Shown: positions 17,376 to 24,914 of the stretch, piece after piece
How positions within the stretch are numbered: the first letter of the stretch is position 1
Layout: every line of letters begins with the position of its first letter
NCBI RefSeq assembly: GCF_030698145.1
Contig: NZ_JAUYNW010000135.1
Coordinates: 1 to 35,069, forward strand
Length of the DNA: 35,069 nt
Source: Phenylobacterium sp.
GTDB taxonomy: Bacteria; Pseudomonadota; Alphaproteobacteria; Caulobacterales; Caulobacteraceae
Reading direction: 5' to 3'
Notes under the pieces: generated by a model
What the model was told of the DNA's origin: nothing
Database searches by the model: none
Seen by the model: the letters and a program-made list of their open reading frames with translations, nothing else
Program-made: the position numbers and the translations under genes

Positions 17376-20300
17376 TCGCGGCCATCATCCACGCCAGCGT
17401 CCGTGCGCGGTTCTTCGTCCTGCTGGCGGCCATCGGCCTGCTCGCGGCCGGCATCTGGGCCGTGCGCGCCACGCCGGTCGACGCGCTGCCCGACCTGTCC
17501 GACGTCCAGGTGGTGATCCGCACCAGCTATCCCGGACAGGCGCCGCAGATCGTCGAGAACCAGGTCACCTACCCGCTGACGACCACCATGCTGTCGGTCC
17601 CCGGCGCCAAGACCGTCCGCGGCTATTCGTTCTTTGGCGACAGCTTCGTCTATGTGCTGTTCGAGGACGGGACCGACCTCTACTGGGCCCGCTCCCGGGT
17701 GCTGGAATACCTCAACCAGGCGCAGGGCCGCCTGCCCGAGACGGCCAAGCCGTCGCTCGGGCCCGACGCCACCGGTGTCGGATGGATCTACGAATACGCC
17801 CTGGTCGACCGTTCGGGCCGCCACGACCTGGCCCAGCTTCGCAGCCTGCAGGACTGGTTCCTGCGCTATGAGCTGAAGAGCCTGCCGGGCGTCGCCGAGG
17901 TCGCCAGCATCGGCGGCATGGTGCGCCAGTACCAGGTGGTGCTCGACCCCGCCAAACTCGCCGCCTACGGCGTCACCCACGGCCAGGCCGTCGAGGCGAT
18001 CCGGCGGGCCAACCAGGAGACAGGCGGCTCGGTGCTGGAGATGGCCGAGGCCGAGTACATGGTCCGGGCCAACGGCTACCTCACCGACCTCGACGACTTC
18101 CGCGCCATTCCCATACGCACCGCCTCAGGCGGGACCCCGGTGCGCCTGGGCGAGATCGCCACCGTTCAGATCGGGCCGGAAATGCGCCGCGGCGTGGCCG
18201 AACTGAACGGCCAGGGCGAGGTGGCCGGCGGCGTGGTGGTGCTGCGCTCGGGCAAGAACGCGCGGCAGACCATCGCCGCGGTCCAGGCCAAGCTCGACGA
18301 ACTGAGGCGCGGCCTGCCGGCCGGGGTCGAGGTGGTCACCACCTATGACCGTTCCCAGCTCATCGACCGGGCCATCGCCAATCTCAGCATCAAGCTGCTT
18401 GAAGAGTTCGCGGTGGTGGCGCTGGTCTGCGGCCTGTTCCTCTGGCATGCCCGCTCGGCCCTGGTGGCCGTGATCACCCTGCCGCTCGGCGTCCTGGCCG
18501 CCTTCCTGATCATGAAGTTCCAGGGGGTGAACGCCAACATCATGTCCCTGGGCGGCATCGCCATCGCCATCGGCGCGATGGTCGACGCGTCCGTGGTCAT
18601 GGTCGAGAACGCCCACAAGCACATCGAGCGATGGGAGCACGCCAATCCGGGCGCCAGGCTCGCCGGCGAGGCGCGCTGGAAGGTGATCACCGACGCGGCG
18701 ATCGAGGTCGGCCCGGCCCTGTTCTTCAGCATGGTGATCATCACCCTGTCCTTCGTGCCGGTCTTCACCCTGCAGGCGCAGGAGGGGCGGCTGTTCTCGC
18801 CGCTGGCCTTCACCAAGACCTACGCCATGGCGGCGGCCTCGATCCTCTCGGTCACCCTGGTCCCGGTGCTGATGGGCTACTTGATCCGCGGACGGATTCC
18901 CGCCGAGCAGGACAATCCCGTGAACCGCGTCCTGACGGGGGCCTACCGCCCGGCGTTGGACTGGGTGATGCGCAAGCCCCGCACCACCCTGATCCTGGCC
19001 GCCCTGGCCTTCGCCACCACCGCCTGGCCGCTCAGCCGATTGGGCGGCGAGTTCCTGCCGATGATGGACGAGGGCGACCTGCTCTACATGCCCTCGGCCC
19101 TGCCCGGCCTGTCGGTGGCCAAGGCCTCCGACCTGCTGCAGCAGACCGACCGCTTGATCCTCACCGTGCCCGAGGTGGCGACGGTGTTCGGCAAGGCCGG
19201 CCGCGCGGAGACGGCGACCGACCCGGCGCCGCTGGAGATGCTCGAGACCACCATCCAGTTCAAGCCCCGCGATCAGTGGCGGCCCGGCATGACGCCCGAG
19301 CGCCTGATCGAGGAACTGGACCGGGTGGTGAACGTGCCCGGCCTGGCCAATGTCTGGGTGCCGCCGATCCGCAATCGCATCGACATGCTGGCCACCGGCG
19401 TGAAGAGCCCGATCGGGGTCAAGGTCTCCGGCGCCGACCTGGCCGAGCTGGACCGCATCGCCGCGGCGGTCGAACAGGCCGCCAAGGGCGTGCCGGGGGT
19501 CTCCTCTTCCCTGGCGGAGCGGCTGACCGGCGGGCGCTATGTGGACATCGACATCGATCGCGCGGCCGCCGCCCGCTATGGGCTAAACATCGCCGACGTG
19601 CAGGAGATCGTCGCCGGCGCCATCGGCGGCGAGACCATCGGCCAGACCGTCGAGGGCCTGGCCCGCTACCCGATCAATGTGCGCTATCCCCGCGAACTGC
19701 GCGACAGCCTGGAGGGCCTGCGGTCCCTGCCGGTGCTGACGCCCTCGGGCCAGCAGATCACCCTGGGCTCGGTCGCCAAGCTCGAGATTGTCGACGGCCC
19801 GCCGATGCTGAAGACCGAGAACGCCCGGCCCTCGACCTGGGTCTATGTGGATGTGCGGGGCCGCGACCTGGCCTCGGTGGTGAACGACCTGCGCCGCGCG
19901 GTGGCCAAGGACGTCAAGCTCTCGCCGGGGGTCAGCATCGCCTATTCCGGGCAGTTCGAGTATCTGCAGCGCGCGACCGACCGGCTCAAGATCGTGGTCC
20001 CGGCGACCTTGGCGATCATCTTCGTCCTGCTCTACATGACCTTCGGGCGACTGGACGAGGCGGCCCTGATCATGGCCACCCTGCCCTTCGCGCTCACCGG
20101 CGGCATCTGGACCCTCTACCTGCTGGGCTATCATCAGTCGGTGGCGACCGGGGTCGGCTTCATCGCCCTGGCCGGGGTGTCGGCCGAGTTCGGGGTGGTC
20201 ATGCTGATCTACCTGAAGCACGCGCTCGCCGAGCGCGGACCCGACCCGACGACGGCCCAGGTCCATGACTCGATCCGCGAAGGCGCCCTGCTGCGGGTGC

Positions 20301-20497
20301 GGCCCAAGGCGATGACCGTGGCGGTCATCCTGGCCGGTCTGTTCCCGATCCTCATCGGCCACGGCGCCGGGTCGGAGGTCATGAGCCGCATCGCCGCCCC
20401 GATGATCGGCGGCATGCTCACCGCCCCGCTGCTGTCGATGCTGGTGGTGCCGGCCGCTTACCTGCTGCTGCGGCTGCGGCGCAAGTCACCCACCTGA
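17372..20497 (+). CDS. cusA: CusA heavy-metal RND efflux transporter (Cu(I)/Ag(I))
   Basis: Inner-membrane proton-driven pump of 1041 aa, the usual HME-RND length. N-terminal amphipathic start [47 protein letters not shown], then the two porter/transmembrane halves. The transmembrane relay region has [24 protein letters not shown]. Three methionines that form the Cu(I)/Ag(I) export path in E. coli CusA are all present and fall at the same residue numbers: M573 ([10 protein letters not shown]), M623 (LEMLETT) and M672 (RIDMLATGV). This argues for monovalent copper/silver rather than zinc, cobalt or nickel (CzcA/CnrA type). It starts within the cusB stop (ATGA) and is followed 25 bases later by cusF. 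Confidence 0.96.
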   Translation: MIAAIIHASVRARFFVLLAAIGLLAAGIWAVRATPVDALPDLSDVQVVIRTSYPGQAPQIVENQVTYPLTTTMLSVPGAKTVRGYSFFGDSFVYVLFEDGTDLYWARSRVLEYLNQAQGRLPETAKPSLGPDATGVGWIYEYALVDRSGRHDLAQLRSLQDWFLRYELKSLPGVAEVASIGGMVRQYQVVLDPAKLAAYGVTHGQAVEAIRRANQETGGSVLEMAEAEYMVRANGYLTDLDDFRAIPIRTASGGTPVRLGEIATVQIGPEMRRGVAELNGQGEVAGGVVVLRSGKNARQTIAAVQAKLDELRRGLPAGVEVVTTYDRSQLIDRAIANLSIKLLEEFAVVALVCGLFLWHARSALVAVITLPLGVLAAFLIMKFQGVNANIMSLGGIAIAIGAMVDASVVMVENAHKHIERWEHANPGARLAGEARWKVITDAAIEVGPALFFSMVIITLSFVPVFTLQAQEGRLFSPLAFTKTYAMAAASILSVTLVPVLMGYLIRGRIPAEQDNPVNRVLTGAYRPALDWVMRKPRTTLILAALAFATTAWPLSRLGGEFLPMMDEGDLLYMPSALPGLSVAKASDLLQQTDRLILTVPEVATVFGKAGRAETATDPAPLEMLETTIQFKPRDQWRPGMTPERLIEELDRVVNVPGLANVWVPPIRNRIDMLATGVKSPIGVKVSGADLAELDRIAAAVEQAAKGVPGVSSSLAERLTGGRYVDIDIDRAAAARYGLNIADVQEIVAGAIGGETIGQTVEGLARYPINVRYPRELRDSLEGLRSLPVLTPSGQQITLGSVAKLEIVDGPPMLKTENARPSTWVYVDVRGRDLASVVNDLRRAVAKDVKLSPGVSIAYSGQFEYLQRATDRLKIVVPATLAIIFVLLYMTFGRLDEAALIMATLPFALTGGIWTLYLLGYHQSVATGVGFIALAGVSAEFGVVMLIYLKHALAERGPDPTTAQVHDSIREGALLRVRPKAMTVAVILAGLFPILIGHGAGSEVMSRIAAPMIGGMLTAPLLSMLVVPAAYLLLRLRRKSPT

Positions 20498-20522
20498 GAT
20501 CCGTCACCTGAGGAGAGATCGT

Positions 20523-20891
20523 ATGAAGCCGACCCTGACCGCCCTGGGCCTCGCCCTGGCGCTCGTCGCCTGCAGCCCCAAGGCCGAAGACAAGGCCGCC
20601 GAGGCCACGCCCGCGGCGCCCGCCCACGACATGGCCAAGATGGACGCCGCGCCCGCCGCGGCGGCGCCCTCGGCCGCCAAGGGGACCGGCGTCGTCACCG
20701 CCGTCGACACCGCCGCAGGCGTGATCACCATCGACCACGCCCCGATCAATGAGGCTGGCTGGCCGGCGATGAACATGGGCTTCCAGGCGACGCCGGCCTT
20801 GGCGCAGAGCGTCAAGGTCGGGGACAAGGTCGCCTTCGACCTCACCCTGAAGGACGGCGGCGGCACGATCACCGCCATCGCCAAGCAGTAG
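20523..20891 (+). CDS. cusF: CusF-like copper-binding periplasmic lipoprotein
   Basis: 122-aa metallochaperone expected to deliver Cu(I)/Ag(I) to the CusB/CusA pump. The signal peptide ends in a lipobox L-V-A-C17, so the mature protein should be lipid-anchored, unlike soluble E. coli CusF. A flexible Ala/Pro-rich linker with H35-D-M37-A-K-M40 may add metal ligands. The OB-fold carries the CusF ligand set H72, W80, M83 and M85 (DHAPINEAGWPAMNM). AGGAGA precedes ATG 20523. It is the last gene of the efflux operon, followed by a strong hairpin at 20903. Confidence 0.92.
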   Translation: MKPTLTALGLALALVACSPKAEDKAAEATPAAPAHDMAKMDAAPAAAAPSAAKGTGVVTAVDTAAGVITIDHAPINEAGWPAMNMGFQATPALAQSVKVGDKVAFDLTLKDGGGTITAIAKQ

Positions 20892-20902
20892 TCCAAAAGG
20901 AA

Positions 20903-20930
20903 GCGCCGCCGCCCTTGCGGGCGGCGGCGC
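20903..20930. terminator. GC-rich hairpin between convergent cusF and PEP-CTERM genes
   Basis: GCGCCGCCGCCC, loop TTGC, GGGCGGCGGCGC is a perfect 12-bp stem starting 11 bases after the cusF stop and 26 bases past the stop of the minus-strand neighbour. There is no T tract on the plus side; on the minus strand the stem is followed by TTCCTTTTGG, a modest T-rich tail. It probably ends transcription from both sides. Confidence 0.7.
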
Positions 20931-20956
20931 GACCAGATCGATCGTGTCGGAGAAGC

Positions 20957-21754
20957 TTAGGCCAGGGCCAGAGCTTGACGACGACGGGCGCCGCGGAGAG
21001 CCGCGCCGACGCCGCCGAAGCCGATGATCATCATCGCCCAGGTGGCGGGCTCGGGAACGCCGATCGGGGTGCCGATCGTGCCGCCGAGAGCCAGGAAGCT
21101 GGAATAGTCGCTGGGCTTGTCGCCCAGGCCGTTGTTCGAGTCGACCAGGCTGATGAAGCCGAGCGGCGCGAAGTACGCCATCTCATAAGCTTGGTGACCC
21201 CAGCAGCCGAGCGACGGCGGTTGGCTGAAGCCCTTGGCCAGGCCCGTGGCGTTGAAAATCTCGGTGTCGAAGCAGGAGGCGCCGCCGGCGCCGCCGCCGT
21301 AGCCGCCGATCACGGACGACGGAGCCACGAAGCTGAGGATGGTGCCCCAGTCGCCGCCTTGGTAGTCCTGGATCGCGAGGCTGCCGCCGGCCGCGTAGAA
21401 GGCGGTGATTTCAGCTTCATACGCCAGGGCGCCGGTGCGGTTGTCATCGCAGCAGCCGCCCGGGCTCTGGATGTAGACGGCGCTGTAGTCGTCGAACGAC
21501 AGGCTGCTCAGGTCCGTCGTGTAGACAGTGGCGCCGGCATCGGCCCCAAGGTCAACCGAGCCGAACACCAGGACCGGGTTGGTCGAGCCTTCTCGCAGGT
21601 AGTCGAACAGTTGGCTGGTGTAGGCCGAGTCCTGGTGGTAGCCGGTGGCGTCCGACCCTTCCAGCACGAGGGTCTTGGCCGAGGCCGAGGCCGGGACCCC
21701 GGCGGCGGCGATAAGCAAGGCCGCGCCGATCGCGCTGCCAAAAAGCCGGTTCAT
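20957..21754 (-). CDS. PEP-CTERM sorting-domain secreted protein
   Basis: 265-aa exported protein. An N-terminal signal peptide (MNRLFGSAIGAALLIAAAGVPASASA) precedes a body rich in Gly, Ser, Asp and Tyr, including a paired-cysteine motif GGCCDDNRTG and further cysteines (ASCFDTE, SLGCWGH) that may form disulfides. The C-terminus is a textbook PEP-CTERM signal: V-P234-E-P-A-T-W-A-M-M, a hydrophobic helix IIGFGGVGAAL and a basic RGARRRQ end. Such proteins are cut by an exosortase and released or displayed in envelope or biofilm matrix; no exosortase lies in the window. GGGAGA six bases before ATG 21754 supports the start. The function of the body is unknown. Convergent with cusF. Confidence 0.88.
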   Translation of the reverse strand: MNRLFGSAIGAALLIAAAGVPASASAKTLVLEGSDATGYHQDSAYTSQLFDYLREGSTNPVLVFGSVDLGADAGATVYTTDLSSLSFDDYSAVYIQSPGGCCDDNRTGALAYEAEITAFYAAGGSLAIQDYQGGDWGTILSFVAPSSVIGGYGGGAGGASCFDTEIFNATGLAKGFSQPPSLGCWGHQAYEMAYFAPLGFISLVDSNNGLGDKPSDYSSFLALGGTIGTPIGVPEPATWAMMIIGFGGVGAALRGARRRQALALA

Positions 21755-22422
21755 GTGTAATCTCCCAAGTCGCGAAAAACCAACGAGGCCCCTTTCGGGG
21801 CGTCCTCATCTGGGCCAATCGGAGCGTGGGGGCGCCCTGTTTCAGGTTCCAGCGTTACTTGAAAAACGCCCAAATCGGGGCGAAGTCAATTGCCATTAAC
21901 TCGTTGTTAGGTTTTTTCAACCTGTGGGGGAACAAGGCGTCAGTCGATGCCGAGTAGGAGGCGAACCGTCGCGCAATATTCATGCTGGAGACTTGGGAAC
22001 GTCGCTCACGCCTAGTGTGATCGAGCGTTCCGAACGCGCTTCCGCAAGCACAACAACTGGTGGCCGGCGGCCATGAAGCCACAATTTGGCACGTGCTGCT
22101 GGGCGGCGGACAAGATCGGCGCCTGAGAGCTGGGCAAGGGATAGCCGGTCTCGGAGATTCGGCGGCCGTCGCGCGGCGATCGTCTGGCCAACCGCCAGGA
22201 AGGACGCCGCCGGAGTTTCGCCCAGGCGTGGGTTGTAGCCTTCGCCGGTCGTGTGAAGTAGTCTGGCGCAAGTATATTGTCGCTGACCGACACCTCGAAG
22301 CACCAGGGTCGAAGCCAGCGCCTAAAGTGCTTGGAAGGCGTTCCCCCCGCGCGCCGTCCACGCTCCGTTCCGCGCGTCGGTCACGAGTGACGGCGCCGTT
22401 TCAGATTTGGGGGATCGCTGCC
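21755..22422. other. Gene-poor region between divergent PEP-CTERM and PepSY genes
   Basis: 668 bases without a supported gene. The left half is the leader of the PEP-CTERM gene and includes a small hairpin GCCCC-TTTC-GGGGC (21788-21801), a CtrA-like box at 21896-21910 and an AGGTT...AACCT repeat around 21910. The right half (about 21960-22400) has open frames on both strands, none with recognisable protein sequence or a good ribosome-binding site. It may be a long untranslated leader or a decayed gene. Confidence 0.5.
21896..21910. promoter_or_regulatory. CtrA-like binding site upstream of the PEP-CTERM gene
   Basis: TTAA-CTCGTTG-TTAG matches the CtrA consensus TTAA-N7-TTAA with one mismatch. 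It lies about 145 bases before the PEP-CTERM start codon in an AT-richer patch. CtrA control is inference and depends on the organism being a CtrA-containing alphaproteobacterium; a single near-match can occur by chance. Confidence 0.35.
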
Positions 22423-23772
22423 ATGTCGGAAGCCTCGCTGAACGCCGGCGCCTCCGACCTCTATCGGGCCTTCTGGCGTTGGCACTTCTACGCCGGCCTG
22501 CTGGTGCTGCCGGTGCTGATGCTGATGGCCCTGACCGGCGGCCTCTATCTGTTCAACGACGAGATCGACGCCCTGACGGACCGCCGCTACGCGGTGGTGG
22601 CGGAACGGCCGGTGGCGAGCGCCCCGGCGGCCTGGGTCGCGATCGCGGAAAAGGAACTGGGCGGCAAGGTCGTCAAGATCACCCTTCCCGCCGAGCCCGG
22701 ACGCGCCGTGCGCTTGGTGGTCGAGAGCAGCGGCGTGAAGCGCAACGCCTTCATCGATCCGCACGACGCGCGTCTGGTAGGCTCGACCGGCGCCGACGGG
22801 CTCACCCATACGATCAAGGAGCTCCACAGCCTCGCGCTCATCGGCAAGCCCGCCAACATCCTGGTGGAGATCGTCGCCGGCTGGGCGATCGTCATGGTCG
22901 CCACCGGGATCTTCCTGTGGTGGCCGCGCGGCCAGGCCGGCGGGGTGGTCACCGTTCGCGGCGGACCGGCCCGGCGGGTGTTCTGGCGCGACCTGCACGC
23001 GGTCACCGGGATATTCGCCAGCGGGCTGATCCTGTTCCTGGCGACGACCGGAATGCCGTGGTCGGCGGTCTGGGGCGAACAGGTGCGCGACATCACCACC
23101 AAGGCCGGCCTCGGCCGTCCGCCCGTGCCCAGCGCCGCGGCGGCCGGCGGGCACGACAACCACGCCCCAGCGCCGGCAGAGGCGTCCGGCGACGTCCCCT
23201 GGGCCCTGCAGGAAACCCACGTGCACGCCGGTCACATGATGGCCCCGCCGAACCTTGGCCGGGTGATCGCCGGCGTCGACGCCGCGGGCTTGGGCAAGCC
23301 CTACGTGATCTCCATTCCCCAGGAACCCGGCAAGGCCTGGTCGGCCGCCCACATGCCCGACAAGGTCGAAGGCATGCGCACCCTCTATGTCGACGGGTCG
23401 ACCGGCCAGGTGATCGGCGACATCGGCTACCGCCAGTTCGGCGCCGCCGCCCAGGTCATCGAGTGGGGCATCTCCGTCCACCAGGGCCAGCAGTTCGGCC
23501 GGCTGAACCAGTTCCTGATGCTGGCGGGCTGCGTGGCCATCTGGCTGATGGGGATCTCGGCCCTGGTCATGTGGTGGAAGCGCCGTCCCAAGGGCCGTCT
23601 CGGCGCGCCGCCGGCTCCGGCCGATCGGCGGGCCTATCCGGGCCTGGCCGCGATCGTCGTGCCGCTGGGGCTGATCTATCCCCTGGTGGGCGCCTCGCTG
23701 CTGGTGGTGCTCGGCCTGGATATCCTGGTGCGCAGGCTGGCCCTGCGGCTGCGGCCCGCCACCGCCTCCTAG
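22423..23772 (+). CDS. PepSY-associated transmembrane protein (FsrB/PiuB-like) with His/Met-rich periplasmic segment
   Basis: 449-aa inner-membrane protein of the PepSY-TM family. It has five predicted membrane segments (about 22-45, 147-167, 192-212, 363-385 and 406-436). Conserved membrane histidines (W20-H21, E133-L-H135-S, D190-L-H192) could hold heme as in PepSY ferric-siderophore reductases. A low-complexity periplasmic stretch G-G-H243-D-N-H246 and E-T-H266-V-H268-A-G-H271-M-M (about 240-275) offers many metal ligands. ATG 22423 follows GGGGGA and starts the first conserved block, so longer upstream frames were not used. Located just beyond the copper module; an iron or copper reductase role is inferred. 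Family members are also annotated only as PepSY domain proteins. Confidence 0.85.
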   Translation: MSEASLNAGASDLYRAFWRWHFYAGLLVLPVLMLMALTGGLYLFNDEIDALTDRRYAVVAERPVASAPAAWVAIAEKELGGKVVKITLPAEPGRAVRLVVESSGVKRNAFIDPHDARLVGSTGADGLTHTIKELHSLALIGKPANILVEIVAGWAIVMVATGIFLWWPRGQAGGVVTVRGGPARRVFWRDLHAVTGIFASGLILFLATTGMPWSAVWGEQVRDITTKAGLGRPPVPSAAAAGGHDNHAPAPAEASGDVPWALQETHVHAGHMMAPPNLGRVIAGVDAAGLGKPYVISIPQEPGKAWSAAHMPDKVEGMRTLYVDGSTGQVIGDIGYRQFGAAAQVIEWGISVHQGQQFGRLNQFLMLAGCVAIWLMGISALVMWWKRRPKGRLGAPPAPADRRAYPGLAAIVVPLGLIYPLVGASLLVVLGLDILVRRLALRLRPATAS

Positions 23773-23835
23773 GCGAAGAGCCACGCGCGATCAGCTCCAG
23801 GGTGCGACCCTCTGACACGTTTGAGTAAGGGCTGT

Positions 23836-24246
23836 GTGGTTAGCTACGCCGTCCTGGAGACCCTTGTGCGCAACTTCGTCCTCGATAACGCCAGCGAACT
23901 GGAGCGACGGTCGATCTCGCGCGCCGGCGGGGATCGTCGCATCAGTCCCCGCGAGAGCGTCAAGCTTCCCGCCCTGCTGGTGCTGGCGGACGGCGAGGTC
24001 GCCCCCTGCACCATCGTCGACCGCTCACGCGAGGGTTTCCGGATCGACCTCGCCGACGACGGCGTGGCGGTTCCCGACCAGTTCCTGCTGGTCGATATCC
24101 TGGGCGGCATCGGCCATGAGGCGCAGATCGCCTGGAGCAACGGTTCGTTCATCGGGGCGCGGTCTCTGATCCGGCACGACCTGCACGAGCCCCAGCGGGG
24201 CCTCGGCGACGACCTGAAGAAGGCCTGGGCGCGCGCCCTGACCTGA
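23836..24246 (+). CDS. PilZ-domain protein
   Basis: 136-aa cytosolic protein with a PilZ domain, the usual cyclic-di-GMP receptor. Both binding motifs are visible: R35-x-x-x-R39 (RRISPRE) and D62-x-S64-x-x-G67 (DRSREGF), followed by the beta-strand pattern ending EAQIAWSNGSFIGARSL. The first 30 residues precede the domain. GTG 23836 was preferred because AAGGG lies five bases before it; TTG 23821 is an in-frame alternative adding five residues. It is 63 bases after the PepSY gene and may be cotranscribed. Target unknown. Confidence 0.82.
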   Translation: MVSYAVLETLVRNFVLDNASELERRSISRAGGDRRISPRESVKLPALLVLADGEVAPCTIVDRSREGFRIDLADDGVAVPDQFLLVDILGGIGHEAQIAWSNGSFIGARSLIRHDLHEPQRGLGDDLKKAWARALT

Positions 24247-24265
24247 CCTTCTCAGGAGGGTTGGC

Positions 24266-24766
24266 CTAGGAAGGCTCGCCGGGCCTGCGGGCGCGGCTGA
24301 TGATCAGCGAGAAGGTGAGCCCCACCAGGACCAGGTGACAGAACATCTGGTTCAGCACCGGGAACCAGCCGGACGGCGCCTTGTTGGTGGCCAGCGACAG
24401 CGGCGCCACCAGGTAGTTCATGAAGAAATAGAAGCCGAAACCGAAGGCTGGTCCGGCGATCCAGGGCCAGCGGTTCATGACCGGCAGCCGGCGGCTGGCC
24501 AGATAGTAGACGGTCGCGGCGCCCAGGATGATCAGGGTGTGCGCCGCCAGACCGAGCGCAGCGGCGGCCATCCCGCCGGCGAAGGCCGCCTTGCCCAGCA
24601 GCCCGCTGGCCACCGTCTGCAGGATTCGCTCGGCGGGAACGCCCTTCAACCCCCAGATGATGATGGGGTTCAGGATGTCGAGGATCGCGGCGATCAGCCC
24701 GGCGGCGAAGATCGCCTCGATCGGGCGCAGGGCGCGTTTGGACGGGGTCGCGGTGAATGCGGTCAA
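24266..24766 (-). CDS. Small integral membrane protein of unknown function
   Basis: About 166 aa with four predicted membrane helices: AIFAAGLIAAILDILNPIIIWG, GGMAAAALGLAAHTLIILGAATVYYLA, WIAGPAFGFGFYFFMNYLVAP and MFCHLVLVGLTFSLIIS. I do not recognise a named family with certainty; it resembles YagU/DUF1440-type membrane proteins in outline only. The start is taken as TTG 24766 because GGGAGG lies seven bases upstream. An in-frame ATG at 24793 has no ribosome-binding site and directly abuts the T tract of the upstream terminator. Transcribed leftward, convergent with the PilZ gene. Confidence 0.7.
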   Translation of the reverse strand: MTAFTATPSKRALRPIEAIFAAGLIAAILDILNPIIIWGLKGVPAERILQTVASGLLGKAAFAGGMAAAALGLAAHTLIILGAATVYYLASRRLPVMNRWPWIAGPAFGFGFYFFMNYLVAPLSLATNKAPSGWFPVLNQMFCHLVLVGLTFSLIISRARRPGEPS

Positions 24767-24793
24767 GGTCGTGCCTCCCAAAGGCGTGATCAT

Positions 24794-24831
24794 GAAAAAT
24801 CCGGGGCGGCGGAGGGGAACCGCCGCCCCGG
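24794..24831 (-). terminator. Intrinsic terminator after the large TonB receptor
   Basis: Minus strand: CCGGGGCGGCGG, loop TTCCCCT, CCGCCGCCCCGG, then ATTTTTC. A perfect 12-bp GC stem plus a run of five T residues is a classic Rho-independent terminator. It lies about 85 bases after the TonB receptor stop and separates it from the small membrane protein. Confidence 0.85.
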
Positions 24832-24914
24832 GAGGGCCCCGCCCCGCTGGCGCGAGGCTCCGATGAGGCGGTGGCGGCGGGACCGGTGCTCAGGCCGTCC
24901 CCGCCGCCGGGGGG

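Noticed and set aside
21855..22361. Possible minus-strand gene of about 168 codons in the gene-poor region
   Set aside because: No recognised motif, no ribosome-binding site and unusual composition (Pro/Arg/Ser/Cys-rich); kept only as an intergenic observation.
22060..22422. Extended N-terminus for the PepSY protein
   Set aside because: The extra 121 residues show no similarity to the family and would precede the first conserved WRWHFYAG block.
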